Shown here one piece after another: positions 1 to 6,873 of a stretch of 7,294 nucleotides of DNA. Source of the stretch: Candidatus Rifleibacteriota bacterium (GTDB taxonomy: Bacteria; Riflebacteria; Ozemobacteria; Ozemobacterales; Ozemobacteraceae); contig JAKJFO010000205.1 in the NCBI GenBank assembly GCA_022704885.1, positions 1 to 7,294 of the forward strand, read 5' to 3'. Under the pieces are notes generated by a model. It was not told the DNA's origin. It saw only the letters and a program-made list of their open reading frames with translations, and did not search any database. Each line of letters begins with the position of its first letter. Position 1 is the stretch's first letter. The translations under genes were made by a program, and so were the position numbers.

Positions 1-2
1 CG

Positions 3-173
3 GGTCTTCTGCTGCCACAGGTACCGATTGAATGGGGCTGGGATGTTGAAGAATTTCTCGAAAATCTCTGCCACAAAGCCGGCCTGCCACCGGGCTCGCA
101 TCTGCAACCAGGCGCGACCCTGCTGAAGTTCTCGGCTGATATATTTTCTGAGAACAGACAACCGGCAGTTTGA
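3..173 (+). CDS. AMMECR1-family protein (AmmeMemoRadiSam system protein A), 3' end only
   Basis: An open frame enters from the left edge and ends at TGA 171-173, giving the last 56 residues of a protein whose start is outside the window. The visible part reads GLLLPQVPIEWGWD, then EEFLENLCHKAGLPPGS, then a short tail ending in LLKFSADIFSENRQPAV. The LLPQV...GWD..EFL...C.KAGLP pattern is the conserved C-terminal signature of the AMMECR1 domain, whose bacterial and archaeal members are usually about 180-200 residues. These proteins often co-occur with a Memo-like protein and a radical SAM enzyme, hence the system name; their biochemical role is not settled. Neither partner is visible here, though they could lie upstream. 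The stop codon lies inside the -35 box of the next promoter, so the pilin operon begins with no gap. The family call is confident; the function is unknown. Confidence 0.85.
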   Translation, partial: GLLLPQVPIEWGWDVEEFLENLCHKAGLPPGSHLQPGATLLKFSADIFSENRQPAV

Positions 174-198
174 CGCTTATCACTGCGCGTGTTACACT
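170..198 (+). promoter_or_regulatory. Sigma-70-type promoter of the pilin operon
   Basis: TTGACG (170-175, five of six matches to the -35 consensus) is followed after exactly 17 nt by TACACT (193-198, four of six matches to the -10 consensus). An extended -10 TG sits at 190-191. Transcription would start near 205, giving a leader of about 46 nt before the ATG at 251. The -35 box contains the TGA stop of the AMMECR1 gene. It is identified from sequence pattern only. Confidence 0.65.
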
Positions 199-239
199 TA
201 AAGAAATGGCTCAGGCCTTCTGGAAAAAATCTGAGGACT

Positions 240-243
240 GGAG
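240..243 (+). promoter_or_regulatory. Shine-Dalgarno site fixing the start of the 800-aa prepilin
   Basis: GGAG lies 7 nt before ATG 251 in a purine-rich stretch. The alternatives at TTG 170 and ATG 206 lack such a site, would add up to 27 residues before the prepilin signal, and fall on or near the promoter and predicted transcription start. Confidence 0.7.
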
Positions 244-250
244 AAAGGCG

Positions 251-2653
251 ATGAATCGACAGGGTTTTGCATACCTGGTAGCGGTTTTGATACTGGGCCT
301 GCTCGCATTTATGGGGCTTTTTCTGGCTCAGAGCAGCTCGGCCGAATACTCGCAGGCCGCTGTTTCGGTCTATCGCACCATGGCCCGCCAGCTTGCCGAA
401 GCCGCCGCCGACGAAGCATATGTAATGCTCGAAGAGCGCTTCAAGGATAAAACCGAAACCGGCTTCCTTCAGCAGCTCCTCTGGCAGGCCTCAGGCTCGC
501 AACCCCCGGCAGGCGGCGGCTCGACCGGCCTCAACCCCACTCTGCTGCACGACTTTACCGATCTCAAGGACAAAGTCACGCAGACCCTGACTCTCAAAGA
601 CTACCACATGACCCGCGCCGGCTTCACGATCGAAAAGATTCTGCCCAATATCAAGGGCTGCCGACCGATTCCGAATGGGCCGCTCGATGATCCGGAAGCT
701 TATCACCGCTCGCCTGACCGGACAAAAGGCTTTGACGACCACTACTCGCGCGACTGGTATCTGGTGATACAGCTTGACATCACCATCGCACTGCAGAAAC
801 AACGCAAATTCAAGATCGACTTCACGATCTCACGTGATGTTAAACTTCTCAATCTGAGCCCGATGGCGCGAAATTATACGATGTTCAGCATCCTCGGGCA
901 TCGCATACCGTCGGGTGATGCTGCCAGCATTCAGGCAGCGCTGCGCAATGAAATGAACATGCCCGACCGCGCCGGCGGCCGCCTGATTCTCTGGAACATG
1001 CCGTTCCAGTCGCGCGTCTACCTGCACGGGCCAGCAATAGTAAATCTTGAGAACCCTGAATTGGCCAGCGAAAGACAGTTTGGCGGCGCCTACAACATTT
1101 ACGACCCCAAATACCCGCAACCCGGTATAAACCAAGCTTTTCAATACAGTGACACTTTTTACGGCATGTCTTACCTGCCGACCAGAGCCATTTTCCCATC
1201 CAAAACGCTCTGGGATTCAATTGCTGTCTGGTGGCGACCGGGCAAGCAACGCAAATCTGACGAAATAGCCAACCGCGATACTTATCTTGGACTCTTCACC
1301 GATGAAACGGCTTACGGCGGCCTGCTGCCTCACCGCAATCGCACCTTCGGCGAAGTCCTCGGCGATATAAGCTCGCGTGGCATCCAGGATACATATTTCC
1401 GCGGCACCAACGTCAACCAGAAATTCCTGCCGGGCGGCCCCTTCTGCCGCACGCCCTGGAAATTCGTTTCGCCCACTCTCATGGGCGAAGACCGTTACCT
1501 CCCCAACAGCACAGCCGATTTCAGCGGTGCCGTCAACAAGGTTTTTCCGAAGGACGATCAGCACCTGCGTATCGAACACCGCTGGCTCGCCGATGACACC
1601 AAAATCGCGGAACAGAGCAAAATTTACGCCCGCACCTACAAGATCAAATACAATAATGTTACCAGTAACGTCGAAACCCCACCCAAAGAAGAACTGATGG
1701 AATTTTCACTGAGCTATTTCAATGAATCAGACCCTGAGGGCTTTCTGGGCAAACTCGGCTATTCCCTCTCCTCAATCGGCGAAAGCTTCTGGCGCAACTT
1801 TACCATGCCCTTCGAAGCGATCACGGTAATCGCCTCGCCTCTCATCAACCGAATTTTCCCTGGCCAGGACACCATGGTCTCGGCCAGCGCCGAGCAGATC
1901 TTCAAGAATCTGTTTCCGAACAACTTCAAGTATAATTTTCGTGGAATCGTAACCCGCAAGCTTGCCGACGAAAGCGAAATTCCGCGCGACGCCGAAGGAC
2001 GCTGGCTGCTGAATGGCGTTTACTGGCTGGATTCATGCCAGATCGACAGTTCGGTAACCTACGTCGGCACCGGCACCATCATGGTTACCAAATTCACGCC
2101 AGACCGCCCGTTCAAAATCAGAGGCAGCATCGTGGCGTTGAAGGCTGACAACCATGTGACACCTCTCGGGCACCTCAATATTTTCTATCATCCTTACGAT
2201 CAGACGGTCACTGATGTCACCGAGCGCATGCTGACCATAGAAGGCGCCGGCAACATGATCGAGGCCAGTGTCTTTTCATGTTATGGCATCAGAACCACTG
2301 ACGGCGATGTTCTTGACATGACCAAAGTCGGCATCTTTCCTGACCGTCCGACCAATGAATGGGGCGGCGACTGCCTGAGCAAGATTTCTGAAGTTTCTAA
2401 CATGATTTACGGCAATTACCTTAATTTTTATATGTGTAAAGACAAACAGGAAGGCGATCTGTGGGTAGTGCATAATTTCAACAGCCCTCTGTTCTTTGAC
2501 AAATACGATACCGGCTACAAAGCCGTTCAGGTTAAAATCGACGAAAACGAAGAAAACCGCAAGGCATACGAACTGATGGCTCATGAATTTTTCCTGAGCC
2601 CGAAGATCATGCATGTAGCAAGCATGGGCGGCAGCGATGAAGATGATGAATAA
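251..2653 (+). CDS. Very large PilX/GspK-like prepilin (minor pilin or pseudopilin), 800 aa
   Basis: The N-terminus reads MNRQG then FAYLVAVLILGLLAFMGLF, a class III (prepilin) signal with a short basic leader, Gly before Phe, and about 20 hydrophobic residues continuing into an amphipathic helix (about 30-70). The residue at mature position 5 is Val, not Glu, as in PilX and GspK proteins that cap a pilus or pseudopilus. The rest (about 70-800) should be exported. It matches no domain I recognise. Residues about 590-690 are rich in Gly/Val/Ile and probably beta-rich. There are six Cys (137, 399, 596, 677, 708, 729) and an acidic tail, GSDEDDE. PilX is usually under 200 residues and GspK about 300, so this protein is unusually long. 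ATG 251 was chosen because GGAG (240-243) lies 7 nt upstream and the prepilin signal follows at once. The in-frame TTG at 170 is the -35 box. First gene of a four-gene operon. Confidence 0.85.
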   Translation: MNRQGFAYLVAVLILGLLAFMGLFLAQSSSAEYSQAAVSVYRTMARQLAEAAADEAYVMLEERFKDKTETGFLQQLLWQASGSQPPAGGGSTGLNPTLLHDFTDLKDKVTQTLTLKDYHMTRAGFTIEKILPNIKGCRPIPNGPLDDPEAYHRSPDRTKGFDDHYSRDWYLVIQLDITIALQKQRKFKIDFTISRDVKLLNLSPMARNYTMFSILGHRIPSGDAASIQAALRNEMNMPDRAGGRLILWNMPFQSRVYLHGPAIVNLENPELASERQFGGAYNIYDPKYPQPGINQAFQYSDTFYGMSYLPTRAIFPSKTLWDSIAVWWRPGKQRKSDEIANRDTYLGLFTDETAYGGLLPHRNRTFGEVLGDISSRGIQDTYFRGTNVNQKFLPGGPFCRTPWKFVSPTLMGEDRYLPNSTADFSGAVNKVFPKDDQHLRIEHRWLADDTKIAEQSKIYARTYKIKYNNVTSNVETPPKEELMEFSLSYFNESDPEGFLGKLGYSLSSIGESFWRNFTMPFEAITVIASPLINRIFPGQDTMVSASAEQIFKNLFPNNFKYNFRGIVTRKLADESEIPRDAEGRWLLNGVYWLDSCQIDSSVTYVGTGTIMVTKFTPDRPFKIRGSIVALKADNHVTPLGHLNIFYHPYDQTVTDVTERMLTIEGAGNMIEASVFSCYGIRTTDGDVLDMTKVGIFPDRPTNEWGGDCLSKISEVSNMIYGNYLNFYMCKDKQEGDLWVVHNFNSPLFFDKYDTGYKAVQVKIDENEENRKAYELMAHEFFLSPKIMHVASMGGSDEDDE

Positions 2654-3098
2654 ACAACGCAGAGCTTTTACGACCCCGGAACTGCTGATGACCATAGTTG
2701 TCTTTTCGTTCGGACTTCTGCCCCTCATAGTGCTTTTTCAAAGCAGCTACAAGCAGACCGCCCAGGCCAAGAACCTCATGGTAGCGCACAGTCTTGGCCG
2801 CACCATGATTTCTGAGATCCGCGCGCTCGGCTTCGAAGTGCTCGAACAGGAAATGCAGAGCTCCCGCCTCAATATCGTGCATTCCGGCAGGCCGGTCGAG
2901 GGTCCGCTGGTAAGCAGTGATGGCGATTCAACCGTTTACCCGGAGTATTACAAGCGCTTCAACACAAGCGTCAAACTCGAACGCGCCAGCACAGAACAGA
3001 ACAAAAAAATACGAGTAGAGCTCGACATAGAATGGAAAGAGCCCAACCGCACTTTCAACCTGGGCTTTGGAACGGTAATTGGAAAATATGGCAACTAA
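2637..3098 (+). CDS. PilV/GspI-like type IV prepilin (minor pilin), about 150 aa
   Basis: A basic leader ending KQRRA is followed by FTTPELLMTIVVFSFGLLPL, a prepilin N-terminal cleavage/methylation motif with Phe at mature position 1 and Glu at position 5. The hydrophobic helix and the following stretch around QAKNLMVAHSLGRTMISEIR resemble PilV and GspI proteins, small subunits that help initiate pilus or pseudopilus assembly. The C-terminal IRVELDIEWKEPNRTF is like the beta-strand ending common in that family. The residue before the cleavage site is Ala (A10), not the usual Gly. Starts at 2637, 2643 and 2646 are all possible and none has a strong Shine-Dalgarno site. The longest, giving 153 residues, is listed; 2646 gives a more typical 7-residue leader. 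It overlaps the end of the previous gene, so translation is probably coupled. Confidence 0.85.
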   Translation: MKMMNKQRRAFTTPELLMTIVVFSFGLLPLIVLFQSSYKQTAQAKNLMVAHSLGRTMISEIRALGFEVLEQEMQSSRLNIVHSGRPVEGPLVSSDGDSTVYPEYYKRFNTSVKLERASTEQNKKIRVELDIEWKEPNRTFNLGFGTVIGKYGN

Positions 3099-3855
3099 AA
3101 ATACAGCAGCATTCACCCTGACCGAAATGATGGTCGTCGTCGTCGTCGTGACACTGCTCATGGGTTTTGCCTGGCATTTTTACTTCAGCGGCCGAGAGAC
3201 CATGCGGCACACGGTCTCTCAGAGCCAGATTCAGCTCGACACCCGTATTTTCCTCGACCATCTCGAAGTCGAGATGAGTTCGTGCTACGCATTTTCAGAG
3301 GTAGACACACAGAACAAAAAATTCTCTTTCTACTCATACACCTTTACGCCGCCGCATCTCGACGACGTTTTGTATGATCCCACCGGCAAGCCTCATACCA
3401 CAGGTGCCGACAGTGAAGCCAGTCTGATGATGGTCAAATATGAATACGAATGGAAAGAGGACGGCACAGTGGTCAAAAGACGCACCCCGGGCAAGCTCTA
3501 CTTTCTGCAGAACCCGATGAAATTCAGCGAAAGCGAACCCACTGATCCGCGCTACAGCAGCATGGAAAAAACGGTTCTGCGCGACATCGCCGACTTCGAA
3601 GTAAAGGCCTACAGCCAGAAGATTCAGCGCGAGGGCGAAGTTCTCAACCCTGTTATCGAACCGGTTACCGCACCTGACAAAATTGAAGATGCTGCATTCA
3701 TAGTGCTGAGATTGCACACCAGGATCGACGAACAGTCAGAAAAGCGCCGCGACGAAGAACTCGACATCGTCACCAAGTTTTACAGCAGCGTAAAACTCAG
3801 CGAAGTGGCAAACCCCGGTTATTTCGCTTCTACCGACAGGGATGGCAGGTTTTAA
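3088..3855 (+). CDS. PilW/GspJ-like type IV prepilin (minor pilin), 255 aa
   Basis: The leader MATKNTAA is followed by FTLTEMM, a run of six Val, then TLLMGFAWHFYF. This is a prepilin motif with Phe +1 and Glu +5, and Ala instead of Gly at -1. The length and the segment after the helix, with SQIQLDTRIFLDHLEVEMSS, resemble PilW or GspJ, medium-sized subunits of the priming/tip complex. The remainder is a hydrophilic exported domain containing VKYEYEWKEDGTVVKRR and later IEDAAFIVLRLHTRID, a layout common in these proteins. ATG 3088 is preferred over TTG 3079: GGA at 3081-3083 precedes it, and ATG gives a normal 8-residue leader. The gene overlaps the previous one by 11 nt, and its TAA abuts the ATG of the next. 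PilW versus GspJ cannot be decided from sequence alone. Confidence 0.85.
   Translation: MATKNTAAFTLTEMMVVVVVVTLLMGFAWHFYFSGRETMRHTVSQSQIQLDTRIFLDHLEVEMSSCYAFSEVDTQNKKFSFYSYTFTPPHLDDVLYDPTGKPHTTGADSEASLMMVKYEYEWKEDGTVVKRRTPGKLYFLQNPMKFSESEPTDPRYSSMEKTVLRDIADFEVKAYSQKIQREGEVLNPVIEPVTAPDKIEDAAFIVLRLHTRIDEQSEKRRDEELDIVTKFYSSVKLSEVANPGYFASTDRDGRF
3133..3147 (+). repeat. (GTC)5 trinucleotide run encoding poly-Val in a prepilin helix
   Basis: Five tandem GTC codons followed by GTG encode six consecutive Val in the membrane/core helix of the PilW/GspJ-like prepilin. Slippage would change helix length in whole residues without breaking the frame. Confidence 0.85.
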
Positions 3856-4662
3856 ATGGACGAAAAACGCTGGCCAATAATCGGAATAAGCCTGTTGATG
3901 ATTCTGCTCATCTACAGCTTTCTCACCACCGTGTTCAAATCAGACCAGAAGCGCTTCAACCATGACCGCATCTTCGTCGACTACTCTGATTACCGGCAGG
4001 GCAGCAAAACGCCGCCGGCACAACGCACTACCCGCGCTCCCGCCTATCGGCACCCGAACGCATACAAGGCCGCCCAGGAGGCCAACGAGATCAAGCGCAC
4101 GATGTTTTCGAACGTGATGACTGCGACCATCAGCACATACAACACCCACATGAGCGAAGCCCTCAAGAATCAGCCGTCGCCGAGCGCGCAGTTTCCCAAA
4201 CCGGTGCGCAATGCTCAATACGAGCAGATCATCGACCTCTCGATGAAACCGGTGCCGGATTTTCAGTCGGGCATGCAGTATTTCGCGGCGGGCGACTACC
4301 AGCGCGCGCTCGAGTATTTCACCGCTGCGCTCGACAAGGTCGATCAGATGGATGTCAAGCACCGCATCGACATTTTCAGCATGACGGCTGAATGCTATCT
4401 CAAGCTCAAAAGCGATGACGGCTACATTCAGAACAAAATCAGGCAGGTGCGCATGGAACGTCGCCTCAAGCAGGTCATTCAGGCAGCCTTCCCCGAAAAA
4501 GCCGACAGCATGACGATTTTCGACTGGTCGACAACTCAGGAGGCGTCGAAGCAGCTGCTGCGCATGCGCTCGCTCGCGGCCAAATCAGATTCGCCGCAGA
4601 TGTACGAAATGCTCAAACGAGCCGAGCTCGACCTTGAAGTGGCGCGCAAGGTCACGCAGTAG
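3856..4662 (+). CDS. Single-pass membrane protein with a TPR-like periplasmic segment, 268 aa, function unknown
   Basis: MDEKRW precedes one hydrophobic segment (about residues 7-27, PIIGISLLMILLIYSFLTTVF). The charge pattern suggests a short cytoplasmic N-terminus and a periplasmic remainder. A basic, Pro-rich stretch (about 48-70, with TPPAQRTTRAPAYRHP) follows. Residues about 136-187 contain a TPR-like helical pair: MQYFAAGDYQRALEYFTAAL has the small/aromatic spacing of a TPR, and a second helix runs through IFSMTAECYLKLKSD. The C-terminal third is charged and probably helical. It has no prepilin motif and no family I can name. The ATG directly follows the TAA of the prepilin gene, with AGG at 3847-3849 as a weak ribosome site. 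As the last gene of the pilin operon, it may be an inner-membrane assembly or scaffolding factor for these pilins; this is inference from context. Confidence 0.8.
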   Translation: MDEKRWPIIGISLLMILLIYSFLTTVFKSDQKRFNHDRIFVDYSDYRQGSKTPPAQRTTRAPAYRHPNAYKAAQEANEIKRTMFSNVMTATISTYNTHMSEALKNQPSPSAQFPKPVRNAQYEQIIDLSMKPVPDFQSGMQYFAAGDYQRALEYFTAALDKVDQMDVKHRIDIFSMTAECYLKLKSDDGYIQNKIRQVRMERRLKQVIQAAFPEKADSMTIFDWSTTQEASKQLLRMRSLAAKSDSPQMYEMLKRAELDLEVARKVTQ

Positions 4663-4676
4663 GAAACAGAGTCTTT

Positions 4677-4705
4677 CGATTACGATTACGAGCACGAGCA
4701 CGAAG
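4677..4705 (+). repeat. Tandem hexanucleotide repeats downstream of the pilin operon
   Basis: CGATTA occurs twice in tandem (4677-4688), then CGAGCA twice (4689-4700), then a partial unit CGAAG. The stretch lies between the TAG of the 268-aa gene and the terminator. It is also in frame with that gene: reading through TAG would add ETESFDYDYEHEHEV before TAA 4708-4710. I see no sign that this readthrough is used. Confidence 0.7.
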
Positions 4706-4708
4706 TAT

Positions 4709-4741
4709 AAAAAAATGCCCCGTTACCGGGGCATTTTTTTT
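4709..4741. terminator. Bidirectional intrinsic terminator between convergent operons
   Basis: Positions 4709-4722 and 4727-4740 form a perfect 14-bp inverted repeat around the loop TTAC. The GC-rich core is ATGCCCCG/CGGGGCAT, flanked by seven A on the left and eight T on the right. On the + strand the T run (4734-4741) ends the pilin operon. On the - strand the complement of the A run (4709-4715) gives the U tract ending rpsO-pnp, 17 nt past the pnp stop. Confidence 0.93.
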
Positions 4742-4757
4742 ATGCTTAGCGTGAGCG

Positions 4758-6869
4758 TCAGCTTTGCTCGGCCTGTTGTTCCATGCAGGCTTTGCGGGAA
4801 AGATTAACGCGACCCTGTGAGTCGATTTCGATAACCTTTACCTTGACTTCGTCGCCGATGTTGACAACGTCTTCGACCTTGTTGACTCTGCGGTGTTCGA
4901 GCTGGCTGATGTGAACCATGCCTTCGATTCCGGGCAGAATTTCGACGAAAGCACCGAAGTTCATAATACGCTTGACCTTACCAACGTAGATTTTGCCGAC
5001 TTCGGCATCTTCGGTGACCTGGCGGATCATGAAAACGGCCTTCTCATTGGCAGCCGCATCGGGGCTGATGATGAGAATGCGACCATCGTCGTTGGCTTCG
5101 ATTTCGACGCCGGTTTCTTCGGTGATCTTGCGGATCATCTTGCCACCCGGGCCGATTACGTTGCGAATCTTGTCGGGATCGATTTCGATGGTAACGATGC
5201 GTGGCGCAAACTGCGAAAGCTCGGGGCGAGGAGCCTGAATGGCTTCATTCATCTTACCGAGAATATGCAGACGGCCTTCTTTAGCCTGCTGCAAAGCATT
5301 GCGCATGATTTCGAGAGTTACCCCGGTGATCTTGATATCCATCTGCAGGGCAGTTACACCGTGACTGGTACCAGCCACCTTGAAATCCATGTCGCCGAAG
5401 TGGTCTTCGTCGCCGAGGATGTCGCTGAGAACCTTGTAGTTGTCGCCTTCTTTGATCAGACCCATGGCGATACCAGCCACCGGAGCCTTGATCGGAACGC
5501 CGGCATCCATCAGAGCCAGGCTGCCTGAGCAGACTGAAGCCATCGATGAACTGCCGTTGCTCGACATGATTTCGCTGACCATGCGAACCGTATAAGGGAA
5601 TTCGTTGGCTTCGGGAATTACATGTTTGAGTGCACGTTCGGCAAGAGCACCATGACCGATTTCGCGCCGGCCGGGGCCGCGCATTGGCTTGGATTCACCC
5701 ACCGAGAACGGCGGGAAGTTGTAGTGCAGCAGAAAGCGCTTTTTGTATTCGTCGTCGAGACCGTCGATAATCTGCGAATCGCTGCTGGCGCCGAGGGTGA
5801 CGATGCCGAGCGACTGGGTCTGGCCGCGGTTGAACAGAGCCGAACCATGAGTGCGCGGCAGAAAGCCGACTGCGCAGCTGATCGGGCGAATGTCACGCAG
5901 ACCGCGATTATCGATACGATGAGTATCTTCGAGAATCATGCGGCGCATTTCTGTATAGATAGTCGACTCGAGAATGCGTTTGGCAGCCTCGTGCTTTTCA
6001 CCGGCGACTTCTTCGCCGAAGCGGGCAATCAGCTGTTCATCAAGCTTCTGGTCGATTTTTCTGAACTTTTCAACGCGTTCGATCTTTTCGGGAGTGCAAA
6101 GAGTGTCTTTGATATCGCCCATCAGCGATTTTACGACTTCTTCGACCTCGGTTTCAGGAGCCGGTTCGGGCACTACGGTTTTGGGCTTGCCAGCTTTGGC
6201 AGCGAGTTCTTTCTGCGCAGCGGCGAGCTTTTTGATATTATCGTGGGCGAAGCCGAGAGCTTCGATGAGCTCTTCTTCTGATACTTCTGAAGAACCGCAT
6301 TCGACCATGGTTATGGCTTCGGCAGTGCCGGCTACGACCATTTCGATGGTGGCGACTTCAGCCTGATCAGGCGAAGGGTTCAGCACGAGCTTGCCATCGA
6401 CCTTGCACACACGCACGGCAGCGATAGCATCGAGCATCGGAACTTCAGATACCATCAAGGCGCAGCTGGCAGCGTTCATCGCGAGCACATCAACCTGATT
6501 CACTTTGTCATACGAAAGAACGTATGAAACCAGCTGCAGGTCATTGTGATAATGCTCTGGGAACATCGGGCGCAGCGGGCGGTCGATCAGACGACAGGTC
6601 AGAATTTCTTTGGTCGTCGGGCGGCCTTCGCGCTTGAAGAAACCGCCAGGAATCTTGCCGGCGGCGTAGGTTTTTTCTGAGTAATCGACGGTCAGCGGCA
6701 GAAAGTCGCAACCTTCGCGGGCTTCCTTGCTGGCCACAACGGCGGCAAATACAACAGAGTCACCACTGCGGACGACGACGGCGCCAGAAGCCTGGCCGGC
6801 CAGTGCGCCGGTTTCAAAGGTGACGCTGTGACCGTTCAAATCACATGCTACTATTTCAAATTTCTGCAT
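4758..6869 (-). CDS. pnp: Polyribonucleotide nucleotidyltransferase (polynucleotide phosphorylase, PNPase)
   Basis: This 703-residue protein has the normal length and full domain order of PNPase, a phosphate-dependent 3'-5' exoribonuclease that releases nucleoside diphosphates, usually acts as a trimer and takes part in mRNA decay. The first RNase PH domain (about 10-145) has FFKREGRPTTKEILTCRLID at 77-96. A helical linker (about 240-320) leads to the second RNase PH domain, with FNRGQTQ and SNGSSSMASVCSGSLALMDAG. The catalytic stretch GDEDHFGDMDF (486-496) keeps the acidic residues D487 and D493, matching E. coli D486 and D492. A KH domain (about 558-615) has the GPGG loop at 573-576. An S1 domain (about 625-693) has VGKVKRIMNFGAFVEI. 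Start ATG 6867-6869 has an AGGGG ribosome site overlapping the rpsO stop, so translation is probably coupled. It appears intact. Confidence 0.98.
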   Translation of the reverse strand: MQKFEIVACDLNGHSVTFETGALAGQASGAVVVRSGDSVVFAAVVASKEAREGCDFLPLTVDYSEKTYAAGKIPGGFFKREGRPTTKEILTCRLIDRPLRPMFPEHYHNDLQLVSYVLSYDKVNQVDVLAMNAASCALMVSEVPMLDAIAAVRVCKVDGKLVLNPSPDQAEVATIEMVVAGTAEAITMVECGSSEVSEEELIEALGFAHDNIKKLAAAQKELAAKAGKPKTVVPEPAPETEVEEVVKSLMGDIKDTLCTPEKIERVEKFRKIDQKLDEQLIARFGEEVAGEKHEAAKRILESTIYTEMRRMILEDTHRIDNRGLRDIRPISCAVGFLPRTHGSALFNRGQTQSLGIVTLGASSDSQIIDGLDDEYKKRFLLHYNFPPFSVGESKPMRGPGRREIGHGALAERALKHVIPEANEFPYTVRMVSEIMSSNGSSSMASVCSGSLALMDAGVPIKAPVAGIAMGLIKEGDNYKVLSDILGDEDHFGDMDFKVAGTSHGVTALQMDIKITGVTLEIMRNALQQAKEGRLHILGKMNEAIQAPRPELSQFAPRIVTIEIDPDKIRNVIGPGGKMIRKITEETGVEIEANDDGRILIISPDAAANEKAVFMIRQVTEDAEVGKIYVGKVKRIMNFGAFVEILPGIEGMVHISQLEHRRVNKVEDVVNIGDEVKVKVIEIDSQGRVNLSRKACMEQQAEQS

Positions 6870-6873
6870 TATT

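Noticed and set aside
128..155. Inverted repeat GTTCTC...GAGAAC near the end of the AMMECR1 gene, possible terminator or operator
   Set aside because: It is a 6-bp stem with a 16-nt spacer inside coding sequence, with no T run after it; too weak to call.
885..1579. Minus-strand open frames inside the 800-aa prepilin gene
   Set aside because: Their products are low-complexity Arg/Ala/Cys-rich or otherwise unremarkable and lie opposite a gene with a clear start, signal and operon context.
251..3855. Assignment of the pilin genes to a type II secretion system (GspI, GspJ, GspK)
   Set aside because: The N-terminal motifs fit equally well with PilV, PilW and PilX of type IV pili; no gsp or pil machinery gene in the window decides, so no gene symbols were given.
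4893..5528. Long + strand open frame (211 codons) opposite pnp
   Set aside because: It lies wholly antisense to conserved PNPase coding sequence and its product shows no family-like motif; it is a shadow of the pnp codon pattern.
5622..6281. Second long + strand open frame (219 codons) opposite pnp
   Set aside because: Same reason: fully antisense to intact pnp, with no ribosome site or recognisable domain.
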